This document shows positions 50,533 through 62,930 of a stretch of 64,000 bases of DNA, piece by piece (the stretch's first letter is position 1; every line of letters starts with the position of its first letter). The notes beneath the pieces are model-generated. The model was not told the origin of the DNA and searched no databases. It was given only the letters and a program-made list of their open reading frames with translations. A program made the translations under genes and the position numbers. The DNA is taken from contig NW_019211454.1 of the NCBI RefSeq assembly GCF_002443255.2, forward strand, positions 37,939,719 to 38,003,718, written 5' to 3'. Origin of the DNA: Varroa destructor. Taxonomy: Eukaryota; Arthropoda; Arachnida; Mesostigmata; Varroidae.

Positions 50533-53500
50533 ACCGTAATATTACGTGCCTATAGTTACTGAAGTTAGTCTAACATTGAATATATCCTCGTAAAGAAGCC
50601 GTGTGGACGAAATGTAGTCAAATATAGTTACCATTATTGCGAAAATCCCACGGTTGGTAACGATACGCGAACAGCGCTCACCTAGCAAGTATTATGACAC
50701 ACGTCTGTGATGCCAACATGTAGCTGGCAGCGAAATGTCAACTTTTGGTCAATGTTACCAGGTTTAACCAGCTCACAGTTGAATAGACCTAAAAATAATT
50801 CAGGCAGAAATATACGTTTTTACGTCTGGCATCCAGGCCGATACGTTGGTATTACACATAAATATGCGTTTCCAAAGATCTTTCAATGTTAGATACAGTG
50901 TTAACTTTTACGAGGTATGCTAACGTATAGGAAGTAGAGGTTCGAGTCGGTTTACTATATGTTATCTATTTATATGTACCGCTTAGGAAGCCTTGAGCTG
51001 AGTTTAGTAAAAAAAAATAATTGAAACAAGCCTTTAATGAAGTTATGTTATTAGCCTAGCAGTACACCCTTAAGACAGGCAGGTACGAGGGTATCTATTC
51101 ATTTTAAAAGTCACGTGCTCTTGCAATTTACGATTCTTGACCGTGCGCTTGACAACAGCTGGCAGGGTTGTGCCTGACTATTACCTTGGTTGTGTTGAAA
51201 GAGAGTTTCAGATTCACGGTGCATTATAAGATCACACTTGATCGCGCTTTTCTTTATCTAATGTTTGATCACGAGTGATGCCACTCACTGGCAATTGCCA
51301 AAGACTGAGCATCGTTCGATTCCTAAACAGCGAACTCTTCGCCGTGTGTTTGATTCTGCCAACTCAAAGCTAAGGGTATAATAACAGTGAATTTTTTTTT
51401 GTTTTGCGCAAGGCCAGCACGTTACTACACACGTTCGGAATGTTCTCGTTTTTGTGATTCTTTCATATTTTCACGAACGGAGACAATGGAACGCCAGGAG
51501 ACGTTTGCAGTTCTTTCTGTGAAGCTCATGTACAAATCGATTACTTCCTGAAAGGTATCGACACTCGCCTAACAATCACATAAATCATTTTTCTTTTGTA
51601 TGGAAAATAAAAATGAACACCCTTTACCACAGGCCCATTGACTTAGGCTCAAAGGAACGCCATAGTCTACTTATCTTTATTGTGAGAATGCTGTAGTATA
51701 GAAATTCACTGTTTGTTCGCGTGACGATTAGAACACGGGATTTTCCGTTTTGTGCTTTCTTTTTATTTAATTAACAACAGATATGTGAACATGTCATTTA
51801 CTTAGAGATCTTGGCACTACCATATTTGAATGGTTATCCTCTCATATGGCAGCTTTAAAACTAATATTGTATGGTGACCCAACAATAGTAGACGTGCACA
51901 AGCTTCAGTTGAAATCTGGGCCGAATTTGGCGATCGGCAGAACCCAGCGTACGCATATAATTCAAATGACTGCACACTATCTTACCATGTCCAACAACTT
52001 CGTGGGTTTCGTAGGAACGATGGGTTCCATTGAATCGTTGGCCCTGTTTTAGGCTTACATTTTCCAGCCTTGTCGATCATTCGAGCCACTTAACGACCTG
52101 TCGTTAACGGTGTGAAGTGCACTTGGAGTGGATGAGCGTTCAACTGAGACGATGAAACCGTGACCCTCAAAGCAGAACACGACGCTGCTGTTGTTCATGG
52201 CTCAACGGTGTAGTTACCAGGTGCCCAAGCAAGTGTGTGATAAGCAAGTGATAACGTTTAGAACGGGTTCTGCAGCTGCTAACGGCCTAGGATCTACCGT
52301 CAACGTCTTTTAGCCGAACACAAGGGCGCCTTCGTCCACCACCAAGGTACCAGCTGGTCATAGTCGAACAAAAAGCTATCGCGCTTCACTCGCGTAATAT
52401 TTAGTGCCATAGTAAACCGGACGTTGATTGTGGTCCACGTTTCTGGGGTGTGCAAAGAACGGGAACATATGAATGCAAAAGGACATTGCATTACACGTTT
52501 GACATATACGCAGTAAAATTAAGCTATTTGCACGAACCTGCGGTCGGTGTGAACGGCAGCCTGTTATAGGCTGGCGGTGAGCTGCACCTAGTTCGGTATA
52601 CGTGGACGAGTGACGTGTTATAGCACTTGGTCGTATAAAAAATAATACTGATTTTGAATGGATCATAGAGAAAAAATGGCAATATTTTTAAACGATTTTA
52701 CGTTTATATCACATTCAGTATTTACGGTAAGCGTCTGCCGAAGAATTGTGTGATCTACCAGTCGCATTCAGAATTACTAGAATCGAGTTTAAGGGTGGCC
52801 GTAAATTGTTGTTTTTCCAGTTCGAATAATCATCTCGTCTCGAAGATCTGAATTAGTACACTCTTCAAGAATTCAGTATTGTTTAACGAAGATTTTGCTT
52901 CTGGCGATCATTGCCAAGCGATACTCCTTAGTACTCCAGGGATTTTTGATTTTAAGGTACAGTATCATGGATAACCGTATCTACAAACGACTCGCGCTAC
53001 TGCATATTTTTTTTTATTTTACGGGTTTATTGACCGTTGTACGACGCTGAGAAAAACGTCGCTCGATGCGGCCGGACACTTTTGCCAATAGTGTCACTTT
53101 TGGCGATCGCTAACATCGAAACATTGTGTACGGTTCATATATGCTACCCTGTCAACTCGTTCCCTGCTATCGTTTGGTTTTGATACATACTGTAGATTAG
53201 ACACTCTTACTAATAGGAACACCTTCATAATATCTTAGGACGTTTTAAAAAATACGTAACAATAGACAAGAATGAAATTTATCGACGAATCATTCAATGA
53301 ATACGATGATTATTTGTTGAGTCTCTGTCTACTTTGTCAAAGTTTCCCCTAAGTTCAAGGTTATTCAACGGGGAAGGTATTGGTCAGTCTTCGTTCGTGT
53401 GTCAGTATGTTGTGGTAAGAAGTATTGCCAAGTGACCAAAAGCTGAGAAACTTTCCAGGGCTATCTTGTGTTCGTAGCGCACGACTTACTTCTGTCCGCC

Positions 53501-53966
53501 TAAACGATTATAGTTGAAAAGCGCAAATGTTGTGCTAATAGAGAAGCTAAATTCGTCGCTTAACGGGAACGACTATGACGTCTGTCTTTTCGAATTACCA
53601 ACTTGGAACATAGGATCTTTTGACTTCAGAAAAAATAGGTAGTTGTCACTTTAGCAGAATCTTTAAAAATAAGGTGATCTAACCTTGCACCTATCGTCCT
53701 TAAGGCGTTTCTCTAACTGTTCGATGGTTTTTTTTTTGTTTCTACCTGTATCCCAGAACGTGATCCACTTTCTCTTGAAGGATGCGTGCCATTTTACTTA
53801 ACCCACAAATTGAACGTGTTACTTAAACGAGATATGGCGCCTTTTAAAAGTTGCCTAGCTGGCACGAAATGAAATACCTAAATCCGCGTAGCTGCCTTGG
53901 GTCTCTATGTAAGGTACTTAGAATGCAAAAATATACGTTTTTGGAGATCCGCAGCTTACACAATCG

Positions 53967-53970
<4 letters not shown>

Positions 53971-53998
<28 letters not shown>
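53971..53998. repeat. (AT)14 microsatellite
   Basis: Uninterrupted AT run of 28 bases. Confidence 0.97.
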
Positions 53999-54001
<3 letters not shown>

Positions 54002-57000
54002 TTAACTTCAACAAATAGATCTTTACGAGCATATTGTTGCATTGTATTATAGGTAGATAACAAAAAAGAGCCAAATAAATGTTTGCATATAATACCTTAG
54101 GTAGCATAATGCAGTCCTGATTTACCTGACACAGCAGATTTTCCAATAGAATACCGTCGACACACAGAGTAAGCTCAAATGTAAATTCTGTGAATTAAAG
54201 GTCTGTCTAAGCACAAGTTGTCTCTATCGTCAAGCGCAACGGTGGTATTTTATGGGTCATATATGTGCCCGATATCTTTCCTCTTTCTTGGTCATATGGC
54301 TATTTCTACTGGGGTCATCAACGGAGTGAGATCCTCAGAATCAACGAGTTTTTCTCATGGCAACCTTGACAATGGTGTCGGTCGACTTAAGGCCGTTGTG
54401 TTTAGAGTAAACTGGAATAACTCCACTTTAGTCTGGCATGCTTCAGGGCCAAGCTAGCTAGCTTCAAATAGTTTAAACGGCCTAAACAAACATTATGGCC
54501 TCTACGACATCGTGAGGTAACCCTAATATCAGTGAATCCTTACGAGGTATGAAGAAACCGTACGTCAACCAGGGAAAGGAAGTTCTCCGGCTAGCTGCGA
54601 TGGACATGGATACGGCGAAGGTTATAAGCGGGTCTTCACTCAACAGCTTACTTGGTCTATCGTCCGGAATAGGCTCCCGCAGATTTTAGCAGCTCACTAA
54701 ATAAGCACACTACATCTCCTTAGAAAAGTTGCTTAGATCTGTAAACGTGGTTTGATCCTGGTTCAGACCTACTGTGGTACTATATTGAAGGGCAATGAAC
54801 CGCTGATCATCTCGACCTTACATCATGCGACAATGTTTACTACTCTAAGCGGTTGAGAACAGACGTAGACTGACAAATTATCCTCTCTAAGGATGCATTG
54901 GCTAACTTAATATCAGCCTAACAGAATAGGCACAGTATGTAACTACAATACAATAAGAGTGGTAACTATTTTACGTACATGGCTTAACATATCAGTATTT
55001 CATTAAAACCCACAACATACCCAGTATACCCTAGCATTTTAAAAGGTACATTATTAGTCCAATAAAATGTACCCATACCTTGATGCTTTTGAGATGTATA
55101 ACTGTGGCAATCTATGTCGTCATCTTTTTGCAACCAAGTTATTGTTTTGTGACGTTTCAATTTTGCCATTGGTAAAATTATTATTATTATTCCGGAACAT
55201 CTGAACTGATACTTCTTCGACGAAGTACGTGCGGACTGCTAGCAAACTTGCTTGTCGAGACAATGTCGATCAAGTCTATGAGTGAGAACGGCTGAGCGAG
55301 CGTCTTGCATTCAGCGCGTACGATAGCGTCATAAGCTTCCGGTTGTCGTTTGCTACGGGCGTCGTCGTTCAGATATGCTGGCCAGCCAAAACGCTGGCCA
55401 TTAAACAGACGCGCAAGCCGCCTTAGTTAACAACAGAAACGAGGCACTATATCGAAGTTAGCCAAGCGAGCCGATTGCCGATGATGCTCGAATCCATATT
55501 GGAGAACAGTAACTGTTTGTGCGTCTTTCTCTGCAACAAAAAAGACGCGTTCTGCTTACGGTAACGTGTTACTTATCGTTAAATTAAGGCTGGTATACAA
55601 CTGCTACTGTTTCTGTACCATTTCCGCAGCTCGTTGCCGACCGACTAGGCGAGCCGATCAACACTACGGCTATCCAGTAGAATCGCTCAGTATACTTTCG
55701 TGACGCAATAGACAAACGACGCTTGAGCTCGTGCCTGCCAATAACCCGTTGTTTTCCCTGCTCTCGAGGTGAGCAGCTACTGATAGGGAGCGCGAAAGGT
55801 CTTGATGGAACTAGCTACGTCGACAACAATTCGTGTTATCTGAACGATCAAATATGAGGCATGATATTTACTCGTATCCTGATCGCTTACATCATAGAAA
55901 CGTTCGTCTGTACAAGCTTAGCGAAGCCGCTGGCGCAATGCGGTCTTGTAAATGATATGACTCATGCCAAGATGACTAGGTTAATGTGACCGAAACATAT
56001 ATATATACATCTATCCGCTTCGTATTTATTCCACCAATACCTCTATTTGAGTGGAAGTCATTTAGCAAAACTAGGAATCGTCAGAGTCACTCCGATCGAC
56101 CTTTTTAGACCATCTTTTTTAAAGGTGATTTATCTAACTCTCCACAACGGTGCAGCCTTCCTTGCGTCGGACAGACGTCAGGTCTCCAGTGTTCCGAGTG
56201 AGTCGAGTCCGATCATTAAATGTTCCAGTGGTGACATTAGCTTTCGTCGACAAGTACGATCACACGCTTTGTATGTTTTGCCGCTGGGTCATCACACGGC
56301 CGTGGCGACAGAACGCCTTGTTCTAAACTGCTGACTAAGGGCATATTATCAAGCTTTTGTGCTGACGAGTCGGGTTCGATGCAACGATCGACTATGGTAC
56401 GGTGGAGCTGGAGAGCGCGCAGGAATGGAGGATGCGCCAATCAAGCTGGCGATCGCTTAAAGCGTCACCGCCGCTGTCGTCAAATCAACCGTCCTCATGG
56501 GCCCCTGCGATGTCACAAGAGGTTTGCCAACGGCGTCCGCTCATAGCTTCGCCATGGCTGAGGATCTTATCGGTGGAGCCTTGTCGGTGATCGTCCAGCT
56601 TGCCAGTTCATCGCGCTGTTGGCAACATCCATATCACGACACGACGGCCGCCGCCGACGCCCGGATACGATTATGTAGTGCAATGTAGTGTGCAATGCGA
56701 ATCAGTTATAAAGCCGTCTTGAATAGCATTTTCTTGCGGAAGAGGCACTGTAAACTATGGTCTAACGATCTATGAAATTCGTTGCCACTGTAGACAGATA
56801 GAGGTGGTGTCTCAGGATAGAAAAATCCTTATCAAACGTTAAATAGACACCTCGATCAGTTCTATCTAGAGACCGACTGTGTTGCTAAAAGAAATACTCG
56901 CATAATTGGTAGAAGAAGGGCTGTTTGATACTCTACCGGAGTTCGACAAAGATGCTTCCTTTGATTCGTTCTAGTTAGTGACCTCGAAAGCCGCCGCTGG

Positions 57001-57310
57001 CCTACCAGACGATGGGAGTGGACGTGGTCCGCGCGTTTGTGAATATTACCAATGCTCTCATTGTTGTTGTGGTCGTTGTTATGTGGTCGAGCGATCTATT
57101 TTGCTTCTAATTGGAGCAGTGTGTCACCTTTGAATATTCGCATTTGCTTCGATGAATCGTTTGGTAAACATTAAGAAAGCTACTGCTGGTCTATGTTCAT
57201 GCACGCTGAGGAGTTCAATAGCCCGTTGCTGTGTGAGACGTTATATACTATCTCGAAAGTTCCATATGTGAGGTGAGTATACGTCAAGTGGTTTATTCTT
57301 GTTGTACAAT

Positions 57311-57327
57311 TGTTGTTGTTGTTGTTT
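57311..57327. repeat. (TGT)n microsatellite
   Basis: Five to six TGT triplets. Confidence 0.85.
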
Positions 57328-58865
57328 CGCCTGTGGGAAAAGTCACTCTCAAGTATTTTGAAGCGTGGATTGAGCTGTCAACCTCTGGGTCTTATTTGTT
57401 ACGACTATCTTCTTAGCTGAATGAAACAAGCTGTTGTAAAATCGAGGATCTCATCTTATTTGTATATAATTTACAATTATGGCCGACTTCCACCACCGAT
57501 AGGCCCGCGCATAAACCCACTAGGGTAACAAACCTTCAGTCTAGTTCACATTAGACGTGACACATAGAATTTGTTCGATGCAGTACCACGCATAGGAAAC
57601 TAAGTCTAGTCAGCAGGATCGTCGCGCCTAGGCGACTTGCGGTTCCCACTTGGTTTTAATCGCTCAGCCTTGGATTTTCGTGAAGCAGAGGGTTGCGAAG
57701 CAGACTGACATGGCAATAGTAACTCCGGACACCAGCAGGTTGAGTCACGCGAACACCGACAGCTTGATACGCAAGTGAAAAATTCCACCCTTCTGTGTTT
57801 CCTCTATAAAGGGCACATTTCTTTTTTTGTAAGTTTGCCACGTCCGCACGGCAGACGATTGCCACCTGAGTTCTCTATGTCCGGTTGCCCCTATGGGAAA
57901 AAAATATTAAACCTGCGAAATGATGAGTAATTCTCGCAGTGGGTGTCCTACTCAGTTTTTTTTCGGCACCCTTTTAGTATAAAAAAATATTCTGTTGTGA
58001 TGTACTGAAACAACGAGCTGGATCACGGAATTATTTCCAGTTTGTCTATCACGAGGATTAGGAAAACGTGCTCCACATCAAAGTTCGAAGATTTAAGATC
58101 TAAGGTTAAAATTCCATTAGCACATAGCTGCTTTTATGTCAGCCTAATATAGTAAAACATGTCTAGTATTTGGCACCAGTCACAATGCTAATGATATTTC
58201 TATAAAGATTAGCGAAGTTTAGTCATGGTCAGAGAATCATGTCACGTCCGTGAGAACTCTGTTACACATACGTTTTGTTTATCAGCTTAAATTTATGCTC
58301 TGATGGATATGAGTGCTTAAATTGATTGAGACTATACACCGCATGTATGTAAAAAGGCCAAACGAACATTTCATCGGCTGTGATAATGCCCTAGAACTTG
58401 GAAGCCACGTACGTCCAAACATTGCACACTATTCTTACGTACTACAGCTGGATATGTTCACGTCTGCTGCACGTACCTGATGTCCCTGCCTGGCCCCATG
58501 CACTTGCGGTGCGTCGAAAATCTGAATTTGCTAAAACAACTTCACAAACCAAAAGTGAATTTAAACGCGGCATTACCTTTGAGTCTTGTCGGATTCCGCT
58601 TGTATCAAACCCAGTCGTCAACTGGTGATATGCACTGAATCTCAATGAGATACTGCCGGTTTTGGTACAGTATACTTAAGTAAACAAAATCCACTCAAGG
58701 CATTGCACAGCAGCGCATTTGTGAAACATGCAACTCTGCGGCTTAGCCGAGACTCGCGAGGGTCTCCTAAACGAACCTTCGGCTGAGTTCGGTCATTAGG
58801 CCTGACCATGAAGTCTCTTGCAAGACGTCCGCTTCTCTTCCTTCAAGCTTCGTTCGTTCCGTTAG

Positions 58866-59114
58866 GGTTGGGCGACTAAGTCGTCGGCCTCACCGCAGTC
58901 GGCCACAAGTCGTCGTCAACGTTCGCACAGCCAACGCACACGTCCTTGCAGATCGATCCAAGATATTCCAGACGATTTACCGTTCGGAGAGAACTGCTGG
59001 CCCTGGGACAGTTACCGATACGATGTCATAACAGTGACTGCTTCGCAATCAGAGTACGCGGACTCTGAGGCCGTGCACAATTTCGATGTAACAACATCTG
59101 TCTTCGAGAAATAG
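58866..59114 (+). CDS. Candidate terminal coding exon, Ser/Arg-rich then acidic
   Basis: An open frame without an ATG runs 82 codons to TAG, directly after a pyrimidine-rich acceptor (TTCGTTCGTTCCGTTAG at 58865). A second acceptor (GTCCTTGCAG at 58951) lies in the frame and would give a 53-residue exon. The N-terminal half is Ser/Arg/Gln-rich (SRRQRSHSQRTR); the C-terminal half is acidic and aromatic (DIPDDLPFGENCWPWDSYRY, later SQSEYADSEAVHNF). An AATAAA at 59542-59547 could serve as polyadenylation signal. No upstream exon was firmly found. Overlapping minus-strand frames are also open, so chance is not excluded. Confidence 0.27.
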   Translation, partial: GWATKSSASPQSATSRRQRSHSQRTRPCRSIQDIPDDLPFGENCWPWDSYRYDVITVTASQSEYADSEAVHNFDVTTSVFEK

Positions 59115-61761
59115 CACTTATTAAAAGCTGTCATTGGATAAACGTAACGAAGTAAACAAATACTAAGCATGGCTATGAGGAAAACGGTTGCGGTCGTCGG
59201 AGAGAAAGGCCAATAGTTACGTAGACACCGCTTGCTGAGCCTCAAGACACATTTGTCTTACTATCTTGGTAGGATTGATCTTGTATGGTCGTAAGCGAAG
59301 TGCTTGAAGCGTTCACATACGGATGTCTAAATATTACATATTTATAGAAATGACGTATATATAAGCATTGCTGTCCCCAAATTCCCAATAGCTCCTTCAC
59401 GTAACTGTAAAATCAGTATATGCAACATAACTTCTTTTCAGATAGAGATTTAAAGAGTTTTCGTGTAAAAGACATTATTTGGCTCGCTGTAAAGGACCAA
59501 AGAAGTCTTTTTTAATCTTTGACACATTTATTTAATCAGTAAATAAAGAATAACTAAATAATATACGTGAGAATTGGCTAACAAAAGAGGAATTGAGGAC
59601 GTATGCATGCATCCATGTACCGACCAGCTTTGGTCTCTCTTGTCTCCGTGATCCTGCGTGGTAGTGTGTTTGTCTACGTGAAGTAATCTGGGATCGAAAT
59701 CTACTGATGAAATCAGTAGTACTTTACATTAGGAATGGTATTTATTTGGCCTGGGTTACCTGGGTATGTCGCCTGAAGGAAACCGTCCTCATTTTTTATA
59801 ACATAATAGCTGCTACTTCTTATGGAGTAGTTATCATCAAATGCGTTGGAAAAACAAAGTAGGTACACTGAGAATCATCACAGCTGTTTTGCTATTATAG
59901 TTAAATCACGTAAACAAAACGGTACTTAATTATCACGACAGACATGGTACTGCAAATTAAAAAAGCTACTTCCATAATGTCTTGATTATAAATATCAAGC
60001 CGTTTTCTGTCATTAACCTACATTAAGGGTCTGGGTCTCTACGGCTGCTCGGCTCTCCTGTGCCACTTATTCAGTAACCGATTAACAAATATGCGTTTAT
60101 TATATGCGAACGTCTTTTTTTGGGGGTAAATGTATGAGTTTTCTAGCCGCATCAAGCCAACCCACCAAAAAGTTCAGATCCGAGCCAAAAATATAAACAT
60201 CAGAAAATGCAAGCTTCCACATCCGGGGTTAGTGCTTACTTTTGAATCCACTGAATGTACATCAGCCGCAACTCGAAGAAGACTTAATCAGAATAATTTG
60301 TCATTTAAATATCCATCATAATCTCTCTATTAACGAACAAGCTTCTGCGTAATTGGTGTATTATCAGGCACAAATCCTCTCAAACCTATGCACGCATATT
60401 GCATTATTATCAAGTAACAGCAGTTTCTATTATCACACAGGGACGAAGTACTGCTTTGTCTGAACACCTCTTTTGCCGGGCTCTTTTATCTATGTTTGGT
60501 ATAATCATGCAGCCCGTTCTTCTGTGGACGATATCTTCTTTCATCGTTAGCGTATCGGGACTTGTTTTCGGGGACCTCCAACGTAGGTGACGTGAGATGT
60601 TACCGACTCCGCTAGACTCCAGGAAGATAACTATTAGCCTCAGTATCTCATTCAACATCTCATATATAGTAGAGAAGACAGAATTGTACTTCTTCTTATA
60701 AAATACACAATTTAGATTGCGCAGAGGTAAGATGTCTTATAACCTATCACGCTCGTTTCAAATAGTTTAATGTCCTAATTATGACCAAAATTATTCAGAC
60801 CGGTGTTACACTTTTGCACCATGCGCTGCAAGAAGAGGTTGGCCAGAAACGTGGGCAACCGCGTTGACAGTTCTCCATCAAATCGTTGGCATATGCGTAT
60901 TGCGATTGGGTTTCGGAAGCAATTCATGCAGCTTTCGCTTCGATGGCGTTTCTTGACGATAAACTAGTCAAAGAAGTTCAGCTGACGTTGTATGCTTTGA
61001 TTACTTGAAGCGGATGGGGCGCACGGGTTACCCAAGTGTCAACAAAAAAACCAAACAACAGCCACCTCGTACATTAACAAAAATGCATTTTTCAGTCGCT
61101 GATTTTGGAATAGCGTTGCCAAAAAATCCACTTTAGGAATCCGCGACAGAACATGATCGCTTGAAAATCTAGCGTTCGCACTACGCATGGTAGTAGTAGA
61201 CATTTTCTAAAAGTTATTGAAATTTAAAGCAATTTAAGTATATTGTACAGGGCATCAATTGAAAATTCTTTTGGTTATTTTAGGATCTCCTACGAATATG
61301 ACTGACCAGTAATGTAAATCAATGCTAATGTATTAGACAAAAAGCGGCTCGAGTTGGGCCGGCTTTTCTTTAAAGAACGAAATTTTCCAGTATTGACAGA
61401 CGGAAGATTGCTCTTCGAAATTGTACGCAAAATATTAGACCGTCCAAGTTGGTAGGTTATCCTAACGAGGATACCGATTGAGGAGCATGGATGCGCTATA
61501 TCTGAAGATGCGTTTAACACGGTGCCTTCATTCAATATTTGCTAATAGTTGATTATCACACAAGATATATATTGCATGAAGACTGATCATTAGAAGCTAC
61601 TACTTTAACACCTCGGAAAGAAGATTGCCTAAGAGATTCGTTAGGTGTGAAACTGTCATAGCAAGCTTTGCTGAATCAACAGGCCCGTTAGCGACGGCAA
61701 CAACAGCTATGGCAAAGAAGCGAGCATATACCGAGGGGCATTAGATAAGCTTCGAACATCA
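59115..61761. other. No assigned gene
   Basis: This holds the tRNA-like relic at 59.6 kb and short unsupported frames only. Confidence 0.5.
59641..59719 (+). repeat. tRNA-like relic (SINE head or pseudo-tRNA)
   Basis: An A-box-like TGCGTGGTAGTGTG (about 59655-59668) lies about 35 bases before a box-B-like GGGATCGAAATC (59690-59701), the internal Pol III promoter layout of tRNA genes and tRNA-derived SINEs. It is followed by an 8-bp perfect hairpin (CTACTGAT/ATCAGTAG, 59701-59719). The acceptor stem is not intact, so a tRNA-derived repeat is more likely than a working tRNA. Confidence 0.4.
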
Positions 61762-61805
61762 CAGTTAACACTGATACGAGCTTTCGTCGTCAACAGTGTT
61801 AACTG
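61762..61805. repeat. 12-bp inverted repeat with 20-nt spacer
   Basis: CAGTTAACACTG at 61762-61773 and its exact complement at 61794-61805 flank a 20-nt spacer. It lies about 600 bp before the first recognisable mariner block. It is not at a position where I can show it to be the element's end. Confidence 0.7.
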
Positions 61806-62364
61806 ATTGCCCAGAACGTCAATAATCGAAAGGTACTACCGAACGGATGAGGAATGCATTGGTGAAGACCGAATGTTGAATAGGCACTAAAGTCGAAGTG
61901 GCGATGACCGAGCCATCGTCACGAACTGTGCAGGAATAGTTCAACATTAGATGCAGTTGCGATCATACAGCGGCGGAAGCCAACAACGAACATGTGTGGC
62001 GTGTACTCGGCCGACATTCACAGATCAATAATAACTCAACGACTTTTGAATAAGAGCACTTTTAAGAGATAAATGATACTGTACTTCGACCGCAAGTTGT
62101 TTTCTGTTAGAGAAGATCGGTCGTTTGCACTTAGATCTATGGGACATATCGGGGATAAATTTTATGCCCAAAATAGACATTAAATAATACTTCGAACGGC
62201 TGTCTTCCAGCACAAAGCAAAGTATTTTCTCATTTTATGTATCCCTAAATATCATAGGCAAACACGTTGATGCTAGAAACGTATCAAACCCTTGACTAGT
62301 TTTTACTTCGAATCACCTAATGAACCAAGAATCTGTCATCGAACAATTTTAAATCATTTGAGAA

Positions 62365-62930
62365 AGCTGACTACAAAAAGTTCAATGTTTGGATACGATA
62401 TAATTCTGCACAAAAGGCTTTAACCGATCGTATTTTCAGCTGAAACTTCGCAAAAACACAGCGAACTCCTTCTAAAACGTTTGATCCGAAGTGGTAAAAG
62501 GCAGATCACATACATCATTCATGTACAAATAAAAACACGTCCTCCACAATCGCTGGCAACCCCCAGACTGACACCAAGGAACATGACGTTATATGGTAGA
62601 GGGTCGCGGATCATCAATTGTTACCGCTTTCCGAAATGACTGATTCAGCCTTCTGCTGTCAACAGCTAACAAAGTCACAACAAGCCATTGAAAAAAAATT
62701 GACTGGAACTAATAAGCACAAAGGATATCACCTTCCATCGTGACAATATTAGACCAGATTCATCTTCTGCTGCTCAGCAGAAACTCAGAGAACCTGGATA
62801 AGTAATTTTGATGCATCGATCGTATAGTCCTGATCTTTCACCTTCGACTATTATCTGTTTCAGTCTTTGCAGAACTCCCTTAATGATGCAGTGAAGTTAG
62901 TTTCAGTGAAGGGACCTGAAAGTCACCTGT
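62365..62930 (+). mobile_element. Degraded mariner-type transposase remnant
   Basis: Pieces of a mariner transposase appear in the right order across shifting frames. They are: VWIRYNSAQKALTDRI at 62387 (linker like the WVPHEL region), TFDPKW at 62477 (the T-G-D-E-K-W first catalytic Asp region), LTPRNM at 62568, CQQL at 62657, FHRDNIRP at 62733 (second catalytic Asp at 62742-62744), AAQQKLREPG, a stop at 62799 where the family has Trp, VILMHRSYSPDLSPS to 62846, and SLQNSLN after a frameshift near 62868. The third catalytic position, exactly 34 residues after the second Asp, is ACT (Thr). Stops and frameshifts make it inactive. The N-terminal third and both terminal inverted repeats could not be placed. 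Confidence 0.85.

Larger units (their letters stand above)
50171..58865. other. No firmly assigned gene
   Basis: This holds (ATA)n at 50.5 kb, (AT)14 at 53.97 kb and a GC-richer block at 55.2-57.1 kb. In that block an ATG at 56554 sits in a GCCATGG context and opens 44 codons (MAEDLIGGALSVIVQLA...), a possible first coding exon. Nothing else is supported. Confidence 0.45.

Noticed and set aside
50938..50950. Box-B-like GGTTCGAGTC
   Set aside because: There is no A box or paired stems at the right distance, so it is not a tRNA or a convincing SINE.
61600..62040. Possible N-terminal third of the mariner transposase
   Set aside because: I looked for the helix-turn-helix region upstream of 62365 but found no convincing match, so the element is annotated only where motifs can be seen.
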